From Salibacterium halotolerans (GTDB lineage Bacteria; Bacillota; Bacilli; Bacillales; Marinococcaceae), in NCBI RefSeq assembly GCF_900115625.1, contig NZ_FOXD01000015.1, positions 32,627 to 96,626 of the forward strand: DNA of 64,000 bases, in the 5' to 3' direction. The stretch's first letter is position 1. Each line of letters begins with the position of its first letter. The position numbers were made by a program, and so were the translations under genes. This document shows positions 8,870 to 17,415 of this stretch, piece after piece. The notes beneath the pieces are model-generated. The model worked only from the letters and a program-made list of their open reading frames with translations. It ran no database searches and was not told the origin of the DNA.

Positions 8870-8898
8870 AACGGAGCAGCTGGAAACCAGCTGCTCCT
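8870..8898 (-). terminator. Intra-operon hairpin behind tasA
   Basis: A perfect 11-bp stem GGAGCAGCTGG / CCAGCTGCTCC with AAA loop is followed on the minus strand by GTTCTTT. The weak U-tract suggests partial termination, so that the TasA-like gene is transcribed more than the downstream genes. Confidence 0.6.
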
Positions 8899-8920
8899 TG
8901 TTTACAGCTTATCTACCTGA

Positions 8921-9550
8921 TTATTCGTCTTCCGGGTATTCCGCATTTTCAACAGTCTGCTTGCCGTCTACACGGAGCGTACCTGTTACCGAGGAATCCT
9001 GATACGCATTGCCGGCTTCCTGATCGAGGTAGACGTCAAAGCTTACGGTCACGGCATCGCCCGGCTGCATATCCTCCTGGAAACCATTTTCTTCACTACG
9101 GAACCATTCATTGATTGGAGCGTCTATTTCATTAGCATTTTTCCACTCACTCTGCCCGCTCCAGTCCACGCTTCCGGTACGTTCCAGATTCATACGGATT
9201 TTATAGTCATTGCCGTCAGCACCATCAATGCCGTTTGTTTCCACATCCAGCATGAGACGGGGATCGAGCGCGAGATTACCATCGTTTTCAAATGTGATGG
9301 CATTTCCTTCAGCCATATACTCTCCGGGATTATTTTCCGCGGTGCCTACAGTTACCGGCTGCAGAAGCTGACCTTCTGTACTGAAGACTCTCTCTTCAGT
9401 TATATCAGTCAGCGAGAGTGTTCCTGCCTGCACCTCACTTGATCCTGTTTCCTGACTTTCGGTGAACCATGAGAATGTGCCGAATCCTGCCCCTGCTGCC
9501 ATGACTCCTGCCAAAGATGTTGCGATAAGTGCCTTTTTTGTTTTGTTCAT
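8921..9550 (-). CDS. tasA: TasA/camelysin (CalY) family fibre protein
   Basis: A 209-residue secreted protein of the TasA/CalY (M73-like) family, which forms extracellular biofilm fibres in Bacillus. The signal peptide runs to about residue 28 and is followed by FSWFTESQET, the typical SipW-processed junction. The body has many Asn, Asp and Glu and patterns such as NDGNLALDPRL and GNAYQDSS typical of the family's jelly-roll fold. The ATG at 9550 has GAGGAGG 7 nt upstream. It lies behind a SipW gene, as in the sipW-tasA order of other bacilli. No TapA-like gene is seen. B. subtilis TasA is about 50 residues longer. Confidence 0.85.
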   Translation of the reverse strand: MNKTKKALIATSLAGVMAAGAGFGTFSWFTESQETGSSEVQAGTLSLTDITEERVFSTEGQLLQPVTVGTAENNPGEYMAEGNAITFENDGNLALDPRLMLDVETNGIDGADGNDYKIRMNLERTGSVDWSGQSEWKNANEIDAPINEWFRSEENGFQEDMQPGDAVTVSFDVYLDQEAGNAYQDSSVTGTLRVDGKQTVENAEYPEDE

Positions 9551-9696
9551 TTTTCTTCCTCCTCATTAATTAAGTACATGTTTTTGACTCTTTTCCTGTC
9601 CCCGGTGAACCTTGGTGTACCTGTTTACCATTGATAAATAATAGCCGGATGCGGCTTTGCTGCTTTTTCACCTCCTTCATAGAGTTAACGTTCACG

Positions 9697-10239
9697 CTAT
9701 ACTGTCTGTTCGGACTTTTTGTCCCGTCCCAATCGTTCGTAAATCTCGATACCGATATAAGCGAATACAGGAAGAATAATAAACAGGATGATTCCGGCCG
9801 GACTGCCGAAGAACTGTGCCAGATGACCGCCGTAAGGAAGAGAAAACTGCATTTTCCCAATTAGCTGTGCGCCGGTGACAGCCGTATCATCTTTTACATT
9901 GTTGTTGTCTCCCTGTGTCACAAAAGCGGCCTCGTCCTGCTTCCCGGCGATTTCAACAACACGGTGGGTAATGATTTCCTCTTCTTCGTTATAAAAGGAA
10001 ATGACATCTCCTGTCTGAATGTCCGAGGGATTTGTCTGTTTGGTCAGAATCATATCTCCCGCCGAAAAAGCAGGTTCCATGCTGTTTGATAAAACAGTTA
10101 ATGGGTGATAGCCGAAAACGGAGGGCAGTTCATCCGGATTCATCCTTCCCTGAATCAACAGAAACACCGAGGCGAGAAAAAGAACGAAAAGCACACCCAG
10201 TAAGCTGTTCAAAGCGATTCGCACCATTTTTCCAACCAC
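9697..10239 (-). CDS. sipW: SipW-type signal peptidase I, first copy
   Basis: A 180-residue ER-type signal peptidase expected to process TasA. SNSMEPAFSAGD near residue 51 carries the catalytic serine, THRVV near 88 the histidine, and TQGDNNNVKDD near 107 the acidic residue. There are N-terminal and C-terminal membrane helices. The start is a GTG at 10239 with GGAGGT 6 nt upstream; an ATG 13 nt further in lies in another frame context and lacks a site. It is the first gene of the surface-fibre locus. Promoter and inverted-repeat elements lie directly before it. Confidence 0.88.
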   Translation of the reverse strand: MVGKMVRIALNSLLGVLFVLFLASVFLLIQGRMNPDELPSVFGYHPLTVLSNSMEPAFSAGDMILTKQTNPSDIQTGDVISFYNEEEEIITHRVVEIAGKQDEAAFVTQGDNNNVKDDTAVTGAQLIGKMQFSLPYGGHLAQFFGSPAGIILFIILPVFAYIGIEIYERLGRDKKSEQTV

Positions 10240-10260
10240 CCTGCCACCTCCCTTCTTTTT

Positions 10261-10298
10261 GTTCGTTTTATAGAATGTAAATGTATTATATAACGAAC
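10261..10298. promoter_or_regulatory. GTTCGTT inverted repeat, candidate operator of sipW-tasA
   Basis: GTTCGTTTTATAGAAT faces ATTATATAACGAAC as near-perfect inverted arms around a 9-bp centre. Related words GTTCTATATA at 10335 and GTTCATTATATA (minus, about 10421-10432) follow. B. subtilis SinR, which represses tapA-sipW-tasA, binds GTTCTYT sites, so a SinR-type repressor is a reasonable guess. The right arm overlaps the -10 box. Confidence 0.45.
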
Positions 10299-10312
10299 TA
10301 ATTCTTTAGCAA
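10285..10312 (-). promoter_or_regulatory. SigA-type promoter of sipW-tasA
   Basis: On the minus strand TTGCTA, 16 bp, TATAAT, lying 46-73 bp before the GTG of sipW. The -10 box is embedded in the inverted repeat described separately. Confidence 0.55.
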
Positions 10313-10537
10313 AACATGATGAGCATTGATATAGTTCTATATAACGCACATTACCTTTATTTTTCTTTCTTTATCTTTAAATTCCTCCTTTTTTAAAATT
10401 TATTCCTTCTTTTTTGTTTTATATAATGAACAATAGGATGTGACTTCTGTTTATGCTTCGAGGGCTTTATTTGTTGTTCTGCCGGGGTAACGCATATAAT
10501 AAAAGAAACGTACTGGAGAAAGGATCGGGATACGATT

Positions 10538-11614
10538 ATGAACAGCAAGCACTATGATTTTTTATACGACCTGCTGCACACCCCGTCGCCTTCGGGCATG
10601 GAAGCGGACATTCAGAAGAAATGGCTGCAGTATGTGAAGCCGCATGCACAAAGCTTACATACCGACGGCGCGGGGAACGCGTCCGCCGTTTATCATCCAG
10701 ATGCTGCGCTCCGAGTGGCTGTCGCGGGGCACTGTGATGAAATTGGGTTTATGGTGAAGGCGATTGATAACAATGGTTTTATTCACGTGGAAAAGGTAGG
10801 AGGAATCAACCATAAGCCGGCCATTGGGATGAAAGTAACGATACTCGGTACACACGGCCGTCTGACCGGGGTTTTTGGTACAAATGCTGAGCATCACGGT
10901 GGGGCCAAAGATGATTTCAGTTTTTCCGATTTATTTATTGACTGCGGTGCTACGTCTAAAGAGGAAGTCGAGGCGTTTATTGCAGCAGGGGATACAGCGG
11001 TCTACAAACGCGAACCGGAAGGACTGTTGAACAACCGGATCAGCGGGCGCGGGCTCGACAACCGGACTGGTGCGTTTATTACGGCGGAGGCTTTCCGGCG
11101 CCTTGAAAACCGGCTGCAGCCGGACGTCGGCATGCACGCGGTGAGTACGGTGAATGAAGAAACGAACATGGGCGGGGCTTATTTTGCCGGAGCAGGCATC
11201 GCACCGGATCTTGCCATTGCGGTGGATGTTACGTTCGCGACCGATTATCCGGGCTCCGTTTCGGAAAAAACGACCGACGTAAAGCTGGGCGGCGGGCCCG
11301 TTCTTGCTAAAGGGGCTCCCATTAACCAGAAAGCAAATGACCTGCTGGAGCAGGCAGCCAAAGCAGCCGGCATCCCGGTTCAATATGAACTCACGCCCCG
11401 TTCCACCGGCACCGATGCGGATCAGCTCCGTAAAACGGCACGCGGCGTTCCGGTTGCGTTGGTTTCGCTTCCGCTCCGGTATATGCACGCGCCGGTTGAA
11501 ACCGTGAGTCTGGATGACATCGAACAGGCCATTGAACTGCTCGTCTCGTTTTTCACCCGGCTGAAGGGAAACGAAAATCTAAAACCCGTTTCTCTCGATG
11601 ATCTTAAGGATTAA
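10538..11614 (+). CDS. M42 family metallopeptidase (glutamyl/deblocking aminopeptidase-like)
   Basis: A 358-residue cytoplasmic di-zinc aminopeptidase of family M42 (FrvX/YsdC type), which trims N-terminal residues from peptides. Metal and catalytic residues are visible: His and Asp in AGHCDEIG near 65, Asp in GRGLDNRTG near 175, the Glu pair in VNEETNMGG near 210, Asp in VDVTFATDYPG near 232, and His in YMHAPVE near 320. Length is normal. The ATG at 10538 follows AAAGGATCGGG. It stands alone between the fibre locus and an exporter gene. Substrate preference cannot be read from sequence. Confidence 0.9.
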   Translation: MNSKHYDFLYDLLHTPSPSGMEADIQKKWLQYVKPHAQSLHTDGAGNASAVYHPDAALRVAVAGHCDEIGFMVKAIDNNGFIHVEKVGGINHKPAIGMKVTILGTHGRLTGVFGTNAEHHGGAKDDFSFSDLFIDCGATSKEEVEAFIAAGDTAVYKREPEGLLNNRISGRGLDNRTGAFITAEAFRRLENRLQPDVGMHAVSTVNEETNMGGAYFAGAGIAPDLAIAVDVTFATDYPGSVSEKTTDVKLGGGPVLAKGAPINQKANDLLEQAAKAAGIPVQYELTPRSTGTDADQLRKTARGVPVALVSLPLRYMHAPVETVSLDDIEQAIELLVSFFTRLKGNENLKPVSLDDLKD

Positions 11615-11733
11615 GGTGGAACGATTTTTATATAGGACGGTTGACAAGATTTATTTCTCTTTCTCGTGTAAGATAAGAGATAGTGTTTTGAACGTACATG
11701 TTATTTTTATCTGAAAGGTCGTCTGATATATTT

Positions 11734-12951
11734 ATGGAACATTCCGCCGCTTCCGCTCCAACATTGTCAAAACTGCGCCGTATATGGATGGCTGTCCTGC
11801 TCGGTTCACTGGCTGCTTTCGGTCCGTTGACGATTGATATGTATCTCCCGAGCTTTCCTTCCATCGCAAATGATCTGGATACGACCGCGTCATCGGTGCA
11901 GTTAAGCTTAACGGCCTGCCTTCTAGGCCTCGCGGGAGGGCAGCTCGTCATCGGCCCGATTAGTGATATGAAAGGCCGCAAAACGCCGATGATAATATCG
12001 CTCGGCGTGTATGCGGCCGCGTCTTTTCTATGTGTGTTTGCCCCGTCCATCTGGGTTCTTATCGCCTCGCGGTTTCTGCAGGGATTTTCGGCGTCGGCGG
12101 GCATTGTCATTTCAAGAGCCGTTGTCCGTGATCTGTACACCGGCAAAGAACTCACGAAATTTTTTGCGCTGCTGATGCTTGTAAACGGGCTCGCACCGAT
12201 CCTTGCCCCGCTCGCGGGCGGTATCGTACTGAACTGGACGTCGTGGCAGGGGATATTTGTCATACTGAGTGTCATTGGTTTGTTTATGCTCACGACCGTC
12301 TTTTTGCTGCTTCCGGAAACCTTGGCGGATGAAAATAAATCCAACAGCGGCATCAAACATACCATCCGGACGTTCGGTGAATTAATGAAAGACCGTACGT
12401 TTGCCGGGTATGCGCTCGCACAGGGGCTGGTCATGGCCGGTATTTTCGCTTATGTGTCCGGTACGCCGTTTGTCTATCAGGGGATTTACGGAGTGTCCGC
12501 CCAAGTGTTCAGTATTCTATTTGCGATGAACGGGATCGGCCTGATTATAGGAAGTCAGCTGACCGGTCGTCTGGCAGGATTTATAGATGAAAATAAAATA
12601 CTGAAGACCGGCCTGTTCGTAACCATGGGCGCCAGTATCTTTCTACTCATCATGATTTTACTGCAGGCGCCGCTCGTCTTTATCGTCATCCCGATCTTTC
12701 TCGTCGTCTCCTGTGTAGGTGTTGTTACCACAACCTGCTTCTCCCTTGCCATGGAGACCCAGGGTCACCGTGCCGGCAGTGCCTCCGCACTGCTCGGCCT
12801 GCTGCCGTTTCTGTTCGGCGCGACTTCCGCTCCGCTTGTCGGAGTGGCTGGAGAAGGTACAGCCCTGCCGATGGGACTGATTATTTTCATTGCTGACGCT
12901 CTGGCACTGAGCTGTTACCTGTTTCTTGTCCGAAAACCTACATCGTCATAA
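11734..12951 (+). CDS. Bcr/CflA family MFS drug exporter
   Basis: A 405-residue, 12-helix major facilitator of the Bcr/CflA subfamily, predicted to pump drugs or small metabolites out in exchange for protons. FGPLTIDMYLPSFPSIA in helix 1 is diagnostic for the family, GPISDMKGRKTP is the loop 2-3 motif A, and SRAVVRDL follows in helix 5. The ORF could start at 11698, but similarity to the family begins at the ATG at 11734. No strong ribosome site precedes either, so the start is uncertain. Real substrates of such proteins are rarely predictable. Confidence 0.88.
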   Translation: MEHSAASAPTLSKLRRIWMAVLLGSLAAFGPLTIDMYLPSFPSIANDLDTTASSVQLSLTACLLGLAGGQLVIGPISDMKGRKTPMIISLGVYAAASFLCVFAPSIWVLIASRFLQGFSASAGIVISRAVVRDLYTGKELTKFFALLMLVNGLAPILAPLAGGIVLNWTSWQGIFVILSVIGLFMLTTVFLLLPETLADENKSNSGIKHTIRTFGELMKDRTFAGYALAQGLVMAGIFAYVSGTPFVYQGIYGVSAQVFSILFAMNGIGLIIGSQLTGRLAGFIDENKILKTGLFVTMGASIFLLIMILLQAPLVFIVIPIFLVVSCVGVVTTTCFSLAMETQGHRAGSASALLGLLPFLFGATSAPLVGVAGEGTALPMGLIIFIADALALSCYLFLVRKPTSS

Positions 12952-12978
12952 AGTCAATCATCCGCAGATGGCGCCGCT

Positions 12979-13806
12979 CTATTTCGTAAAGGGATACTTT
13001 TTCCTTAAACGCTGCAGTTCTTCCAGGTGCGCCATCGCGGCCTCTTCCCTCGTTCTTCCCAGCTCGACAATCACACTTTCTATCAAAGCGACCGGTGCCA
13101 CCATCGAATGAAACTCCCACATTTCCCCCCGTTCAACGTAGAGAACCACATCCGCTCTCGGAATAAACTCAAATACCTGCAGGTCTGTAACGAGAATCAC
13201 CTTCATACCTTTTTCTGCCGCTTCGTCAAACAAAGCCCTCGTTTCGGGGAGAGGTTTGGCAAAACCGAAGACCACGATGACATCTTCTTTCTGAAAGTGC
13301 ATCATATCTTCAAGCAGTTTCTGGCCGCTTTCCGGCAGCACGTGCACATGAATACCGAACCGGCGCAGACGAAATGAAAACAACGAAGTCAGGGAGGCAG
13401 CCGGACCGTATCCGAACATATACACAACTGCTGCTTTATTCAATAAAGACACCATCTCACGGAAATCGTTCTCCGACATCTGCCGGGACGTCGTTTCGAG
13501 ATACTCCTTTCCCTGCTGAATCATCGACTGCACCACTTCTGAAGACTCGGTTTTCTCCAGTACTGTCCCCATTTTATTAGCCGGTGTATCCGCAAAACGC
13601 CGCTTCATTTCCTCTCTGAACGATTTAAAGCCGGCGAAACCAATCTGACGGAAAAACCGGGACACCGTCGCCATGCTCACCCCCGTCTCCGCAGCGATGT
13701 CCTCCTGCGTGAGATAAGCTATTTTCGTCTCCTGTTTATACAGATAATCCGCCACTTTCTGTTGATTGGCACTTAACGTGGATGAGTCAATCTGAAGCCA
13801 ATCCAC
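12979..13806 (-). CDS. RpiR-family transcriptional regulator (HTH plus SIS domain)
   Basis: A 275-residue regulator with an N-terminal HTH_6 domain (YLTQEDIAAETGVSMATVSRF about 30-52) and a C-terminal SIS phosphosugar-binding domain (about 105-250, VVYMFGYGPA, VIVVFGFAKPLPET). RpiR proteins sense sugar phosphates or related ligands. The GTG at 13806 has AGGAGGTGG 5-8 nt upstream, better than the ATGs further up at 13830 and 13866. The gene is divergent from the ECF transporter operon. Two TGAAA-type palindromes lie between them, so it very likely controls that operon and itself. The ligand is unknown. Confidence 0.9.
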   Translation of the reverse strand: MDWLQIDSSTLSANQQKVADYLYKQETKIAYLTQEDIAAETGVSMATVSRFFRQIGFAGFKSFREEMKRRFADTPANKMGTVLEKTESSEVVQSMIQQGKEYLETTSRQMSENDFREMVSLLNKAAVVYMFGYGPAASLTSLFSFRLRRFGIHVHVLPESGQKLLEDMMHFQKEDVIVVFGFAKPLPETRALFDEAAEKGMKVILVTDLQVFEFIPRADVVLYVERGEMWEFHSMVAPVALIESVIVELGRTREEAAMAHLEELQRLRKKYPFTK

Positions 13807-13849
13807 ACACTCCACCTCCTTTGCCTTCATGATACAATACTTTTCAATA

Positions 13850-13893
13850 TGAAAAATTAATTTCATTATAATAAAATAGAAAAATTAATTTCA
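13850..13893. promoter_or_regulatory. Two tandem RpiR-type operators
   Basis: TGAAAAATTAATTTCA at 13850-13865 and AGAAAAATTAATTTCA at 13878-13893 share 15 of 16 bases and are imperfect palindromes (TGAAA/TTTCA). They lie 28 bp apart in the divergent promoter region between the RpiR gene and the ECF operon. Known RpiR-family sites have similar A/T-rich dyads. Binding is inferred. Confidence 0.65.
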
Positions 13894-13973
13894 TTTTAAT
13901 AATCACTTAACAATGCCTTTATATAAACCTCTTACACTGAACGTGTATTCATATTAAAGGAGGTACCCGCTTC

Positions 13974-14861
13974 ATGCCGAATCAACTGCCACATCAAAAA
14001 AAGGAATTAAACCAGTCACAGCAGCTCATGATTTTTGTGTTGTCCATGTCTCTCTTTGGTATCGCCAACATTATCACGGAAATCGTTCCGGAATTCTCGT
14101 TCGGTCCTGTTGAACTGTCGGTCTCTTATTTCGCTTTCATTCCTCTGGCTATGGTGTTTTTATTCAGCCCGCTTCCGGCAGCCCTTGGCGCTCCGCTGGG
14201 CGAAATCATCTTTGCTGACCTTCTGATGGGAGATTTCGGCGGAATTGGTGAGCTGGAAGGCTTCATTGAATTTGCGCTGGCGTTGTACGTCGCAGGGCTT
14301 CTCGTGAAAAATCCAAACAACCGGAAACAGATTGCCATCGCCTCTCTGGTCGGTGTCGGTATCGATCAGATGCTGAGCACTGTGGTCGACATCGGAAAAG
14401 TCTGGGTCGGCATCGAGGAGCTGGAAGCTGTCCCCGGCGTTCCCGAGAGTATTCTGGTTCTGGAAGGTATCAGTTTCGTTAATGAAATGGTTATTTCCGG
14501 TGTCCTTTTCGGATTGATTCCGGCGATATGGCTCGTTCCCCGCCTGTACGGCAAAATAGAACCATTGATGGGCTTTGCGCCGCGCGAAGACGTCTCGTTC
14601 CGCTCCGCTAAAGAAATCGTCGGTGCCCGTTTTCTTGTTTTCTCCGTCTTCTTCATTTTTGTCGGTATGATTGCGGAATTTATGGCGGAAATGGACGTTA
14701 ACTTCGCCGTCTGGCAGCCGGAGTTCATCGAACAGTTCGGACAGCAGTTCTTATGGGTGGGCGTTTCCGCCGCCGTTATCGTCCTGATTCTCGCAGTCAT
14801 GGGACTATCGTATTTGAAAAAGGCAAACAGCGGACAGAATCCTTCGAGAAAGGCGCAGTGA
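13974..14861 (+). CDS. Putative ECF transporter substrate-binding (S) subunit
   Basis: A 295-residue integral membrane protein. About six to seven helices can be drawn, starting at LMIFVLSMSLFGIANII (17-33), and a SYFAFIPLAMVFLFSPLPAALGA-like region resembles ECF S components, which usually have about 180-200 residues. A C-terminal extension from about 215 adds two more helices separated by an acidic loop (MAEMDVNF). The identity comes mainly from position, directly before the fused ATPase (3-nt gap) and EcfT. AAAGGAGG lies before the ATG. No known S-family (BioY, ThiT, RibU and others) was recognised, so the substrate is open. Confidence 0.6.
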   Translation: MPNQLPHQKKELNQSQQLMIFVLSMSLFGIANIITEIVPEFSFGPVELSVSYFAFIPLAMVFLFSPLPAALGAPLGEIIFADLLMGDFGGIGELEGFIEFALALYVAGLLVKNPNNRKQIAIASLVGVGIDQMLSTVVDIGKVWVGIEELEAVPGVPESILVLEGISFVNEMVISGVLFGLIPAIWLVPRLYGKIEPLMGFAPREDVSFRSAKEIVGARFLVFSVFFIFVGMIAEFMAEMDVNFAVWQPEFIEQFGQQFLWVGVSAAVIVLILAVMGLSYLKKANSGQNPSRKAQ

Positions 14862-14864
14862 CGT

Positions 14865-16610
14865 ATGAAACCATCACCGATTATTGAGCTGGAACATGTG
14901 AATTTTTCCTATCCCTCTTCGGTTAAACGGGTTCTTCAGGACGTTTCTCTTACCGTGAACCGAGGCGACTTTCTCGCTGTCATCGGAGGAAACGGGAGTG
15001 GAAAAACCACGTTATGCAAAACGTTTAACGGATTGATTCCCCATTATTATAACGGCGCGCTGGAAGGGGCCGTGCGTATTAACGGCGAAGCCACCGAAGA
15101 TACAAATACCGCCCTGCTCTCCAAAACAGTCGGCTACGTCTACCAGGACTTTGAAAGCCAGCTTGTCCGCCCGAGAGTGCTGGATGAGGTGCGGTTCGCC
15201 CCGCTTAATTACGGATGGCCGGATTATAAAGAACGGGGGGATGAGGCCCTCGACATGCTCGGTCTGAACCCGATCAAGAATGAATTTATCTGGCAGCTGA
15301 GCGGCGGCCAGAAACATTTGACGGCCCTTGCAAGTGTTCTCTCCCTGCAGCCGGAGGTCATCATCGTAGACGAGCCCGTCGCGCAGCTCGACCCGGTCCA
15401 TGCCCGGGACATCTATCACACGCTGCAGTACTTAAACCGGGAGCACGGCATTACCATTATCGTCATTGAACACCATACCGAGTTTATCGCCGAGTTCGCT
15501 CAATCTGCGGTGCTGATGGACGCAGGTACCGTAAAGTGGAAAAAGCCGGTGGCAGACGCGATGCGGAGCATAAAGGACCTTCAGCACCACAACATCCTGC
15601 CGCCTCCTGTAACGAGACTGGCAGAAGCGGCCGGCGCAGAAGAAAGCGACGTGCCGATCACTCTGGAGGAAGGTGCCAATTGGTTCAGCTCCCGTGTGCC
15701 GGCGGCTTCCCCGCGCCACATTGCACCGGTTCCCCCAGGCGCTTCCGAAAAAACGAAAATTGCTTCATTCGACCGGGTCACCCAGGGGTATAAAACCGTA
15801 CAGAAAACGTTCAAGTGGGTGTTTGAGGAGTTATCCCTGTCTTTCTATGAAGGAGAACGGATTGCTTTGGTCGGCGGGAATGGCGCCGGAAAATCAAGCT
15901 TATTGAAAATGCTGACCGGTATTCTCCGGCCGCGTAAAGGTAACATCACGGCAGCCGGGCAGCCTGTCGCACGTACCTCTCCGGAAAAAATCGCCGAACA
16001 AGTGACCTACATTTATCAGAACCCGGAAGAGATGTTCATAGCCGATAACATCCGCGCCGATATTGAGTACTTCCTCAAGGCTCGGAAATCGCCGGAGGCT
16101 GCCGCGTACGCAGATGAGCTGTGCCGTCTTTTTTCACTGGAAGACCTTCAGGACAAAGACGGCCGGCTGCTCAGCGGCGGCCAGCAGCGGCGGGCTTCGC
16201 TTGCCATCGGACTTGGTACGCAGCCTTCCCTGCTTCTTTTGGATGAACCGACCTCGAGTCTTGACATCAACAGCCGCGAAGAAGTCGCGCGGCTGCTTCA
16301 CGAGTTGAAAGAACACGTCAAAACCGTCGTTATCGCCACCCACGACATGGACCTCGTCGCGGAGTGGGCATCTCGTGTCATTGTACTGAATGAAGGAACG
16401 GTTGAGTACGACGGCGGACCGCGGGGGTTATTTTCCCGTCACGAACTGATGCGCAGGTGCTCCCTGCATCCGCCGCAGATTGTGCGGCTTTCGGAAAAAC
16501 TGGGGATTCAGCCGTCAGCGCTTGATATACAGGAATTCCTTCCGTTCGTGAAAGGGGGCGGCCCGCGTTATGAACCGTATCCGGCAGTGGCTTTCGAAAA
16601 TCAACGTTGA
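14865..16610 (+). CDS. Fused double ATPase of an ECF transporter (EcfA-EcfA', CbiO-like)
   Basis: A 581-residue protein with two complete ABC ATPase domains. The first (1-235) has Walker A GGNGSGKTT near 43, signature LSGGQKH near 145 and Walker B IIVDEP near 168. The second (about 300-540) has GGNGAGKSS near 340, LSGGQQRR near 440 and LLLDEPTSSLD near 463. Single-chain double ATPases occur in ECF systems such as YkoD of the thiamine-precursor transporter. It powers uptake together with the S and T genes. Its 3' end overlaps ecfT by 41 bp, implying translational coupling. Confidence 0.92.
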   Translation: MKPSPIIELEHVNFSYPSSVKRVLQDVSLTVNRGDFLAVIGGNGSGKTTLCKTFNGLIPHYYNGALEGAVRINGEATEDTNTALLSKTVGYVYQDFESQLVRPRVLDEVRFAPLNYGWPDYKERGDEALDMLGLNPIKNEFIWQLSGGQKHLTALASVLSLQPEVIIVDEPVAQLDPVHARDIYHTLQYLNREHGITIIVIEHHTEFIAEFAQSAVLMDAGTVKWKKPVADAMRSIKDLQHHNILPPPVTRLAEAAGAEESDVPITLEEGANWFSSRVPAASPRHIAPVPPGASEKTKIASFDRVTQGYKTVQKTFKWVFEELSLSFYEGERIALVGGNGAGKSSLLKMLTGILRPRKGNITAAGQPVARTSPEKIAEQVTYIYQNPEEMFIADNIRADIEYFLKARKSPEAAAYADELCRLFSLEDLQDKDGRLLSGGQQRRASLAIGLGTQPSLLLLDEPTSSLDINSREEVARLLHELKEHVKTVVIATHDMDLVAEWASRVIVLNEGTVEYDGGPRGLFSRHELMRRCSLHPPQIVRLSEKLGIQPSALDIQEFLPFVKGGGPRYEPYPAVAFENQR

Positions 16611-17415
16611 GACCATTAAAATTGAGCTCATGAACACGGCGTACGGAGAACGTACGACACTTATGGCGAAGCTGGATCCAAGAGTCGCCATCATCTGGTA
16701 CCTGCTGTTTGCCATCCTGCCCTGGCTTTTCTGGAACAACACGATTCTGATCGGCATGCTTCTATATATGATCATTCTGACCGCCCTGTCCCGTATCAGC
16801 CCGCTGATTTTATTTCTGCTTTGTTTCGGGCTCGTGACCGAAGCCGGTTATGTCATTTTCGTCGCTCTCTTTTTCGGCGGAGATCTCACCGCGGCGGCCG
16901 CACTGCTGACATTCACGATGAAACTGACGATCATTTCGCTTGCCAGCATCGTCATTTTTACAAACATGGACCCCGAACGGTTCAGTGATGCCCTGCTCCG
17001 TTTCAAAGTGCCGGAGACCTTTTGTTTCGGCATTTCCTACGGCTACCGTATGCTTCCGATTCTGATCGATGAATACCAGAACATCTTCCATTCATTCCGG
17101 CTGCGCGGCAGGTTCCCGGAGAAAAAAGGGATCCTTGCGTGGCGGTATATCTATCACTTCTGCGTGACAGCCGTGAAAGCTTTCTACCCTATGATTCTAA
17201 ACACTGCCAAACGCACACGAACGACAGTGGAAGCTCTCGAGGTCAAAGGATTCACGTACGGCATGCATAATCCTGAAGCAAAAGAACTGAAGCTTTCCTA
17301 CCTGAAAACGACGAAAAAAGATGTTCTGTTTCTCGGGATTACGGGCGTCGTTTTAATAGCCATTATTTACACTGGGACATTATATCCAATAGAAAGGACG
17401 ATCCACCAACTATGA
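16570..17415 (+). CDS. ECF transporter transmembrane T subunit (EcfT/CbiQ)
   Basis: A 281-residue membrane subunit that couples ATP hydrolysis to the S component. There are about five helices; after MDPERFSDAL the cytoplasmic helices carry SFRLRGR near 177 and EALEVKGF near 225, equivalents of the two Ala-Arg-Gly-type coupling motifs. The second has Val-Lys-Gly instead. The ATG at 16570 lies inside the ATPase gene behind AAAGGGGGCGG. The stop overlaps the next start as ATGA. Confidence 0.9.
   Translation: MNRIRQWLSKINVETIKIELMNTAYGERTTLMAKLDPRVAIIWYLLFAILPWLFWNNTILIGMLLYMIILTALSRISPLILFLLCFGLVTEAGYVIFVALFFGGDLTAAAALLTFTMKLTIISLASIVIFTNMDPERFSDALLRFKVPETFCFGISYGYRMLPILIDEYQNIFHSFRLRGRFPEKKGILAWRYIYHFCVTAVKAFYPMILNTAKRTRTTVEALEVKGFTYGMHNPEAKELKLSYLKTTKKDVLFLGITGVVLIAIIYTGTLYPIERTIHQL

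Noticed and set aside
9669..9678. Perfect ribosome site AAGGAGGTGA on the minus strand between sipW and tasA
   Set aside because: No ATG, GTG or TTG follows at a usable distance, and the 36-codon frame around it has no other support.
11641..11674. TTGACA followed by TAAGAT as promoter of the Bcr/CflA gene
   Set aside because: The spacer is 22 bp, too long for a SigA promoter; another element must be used.
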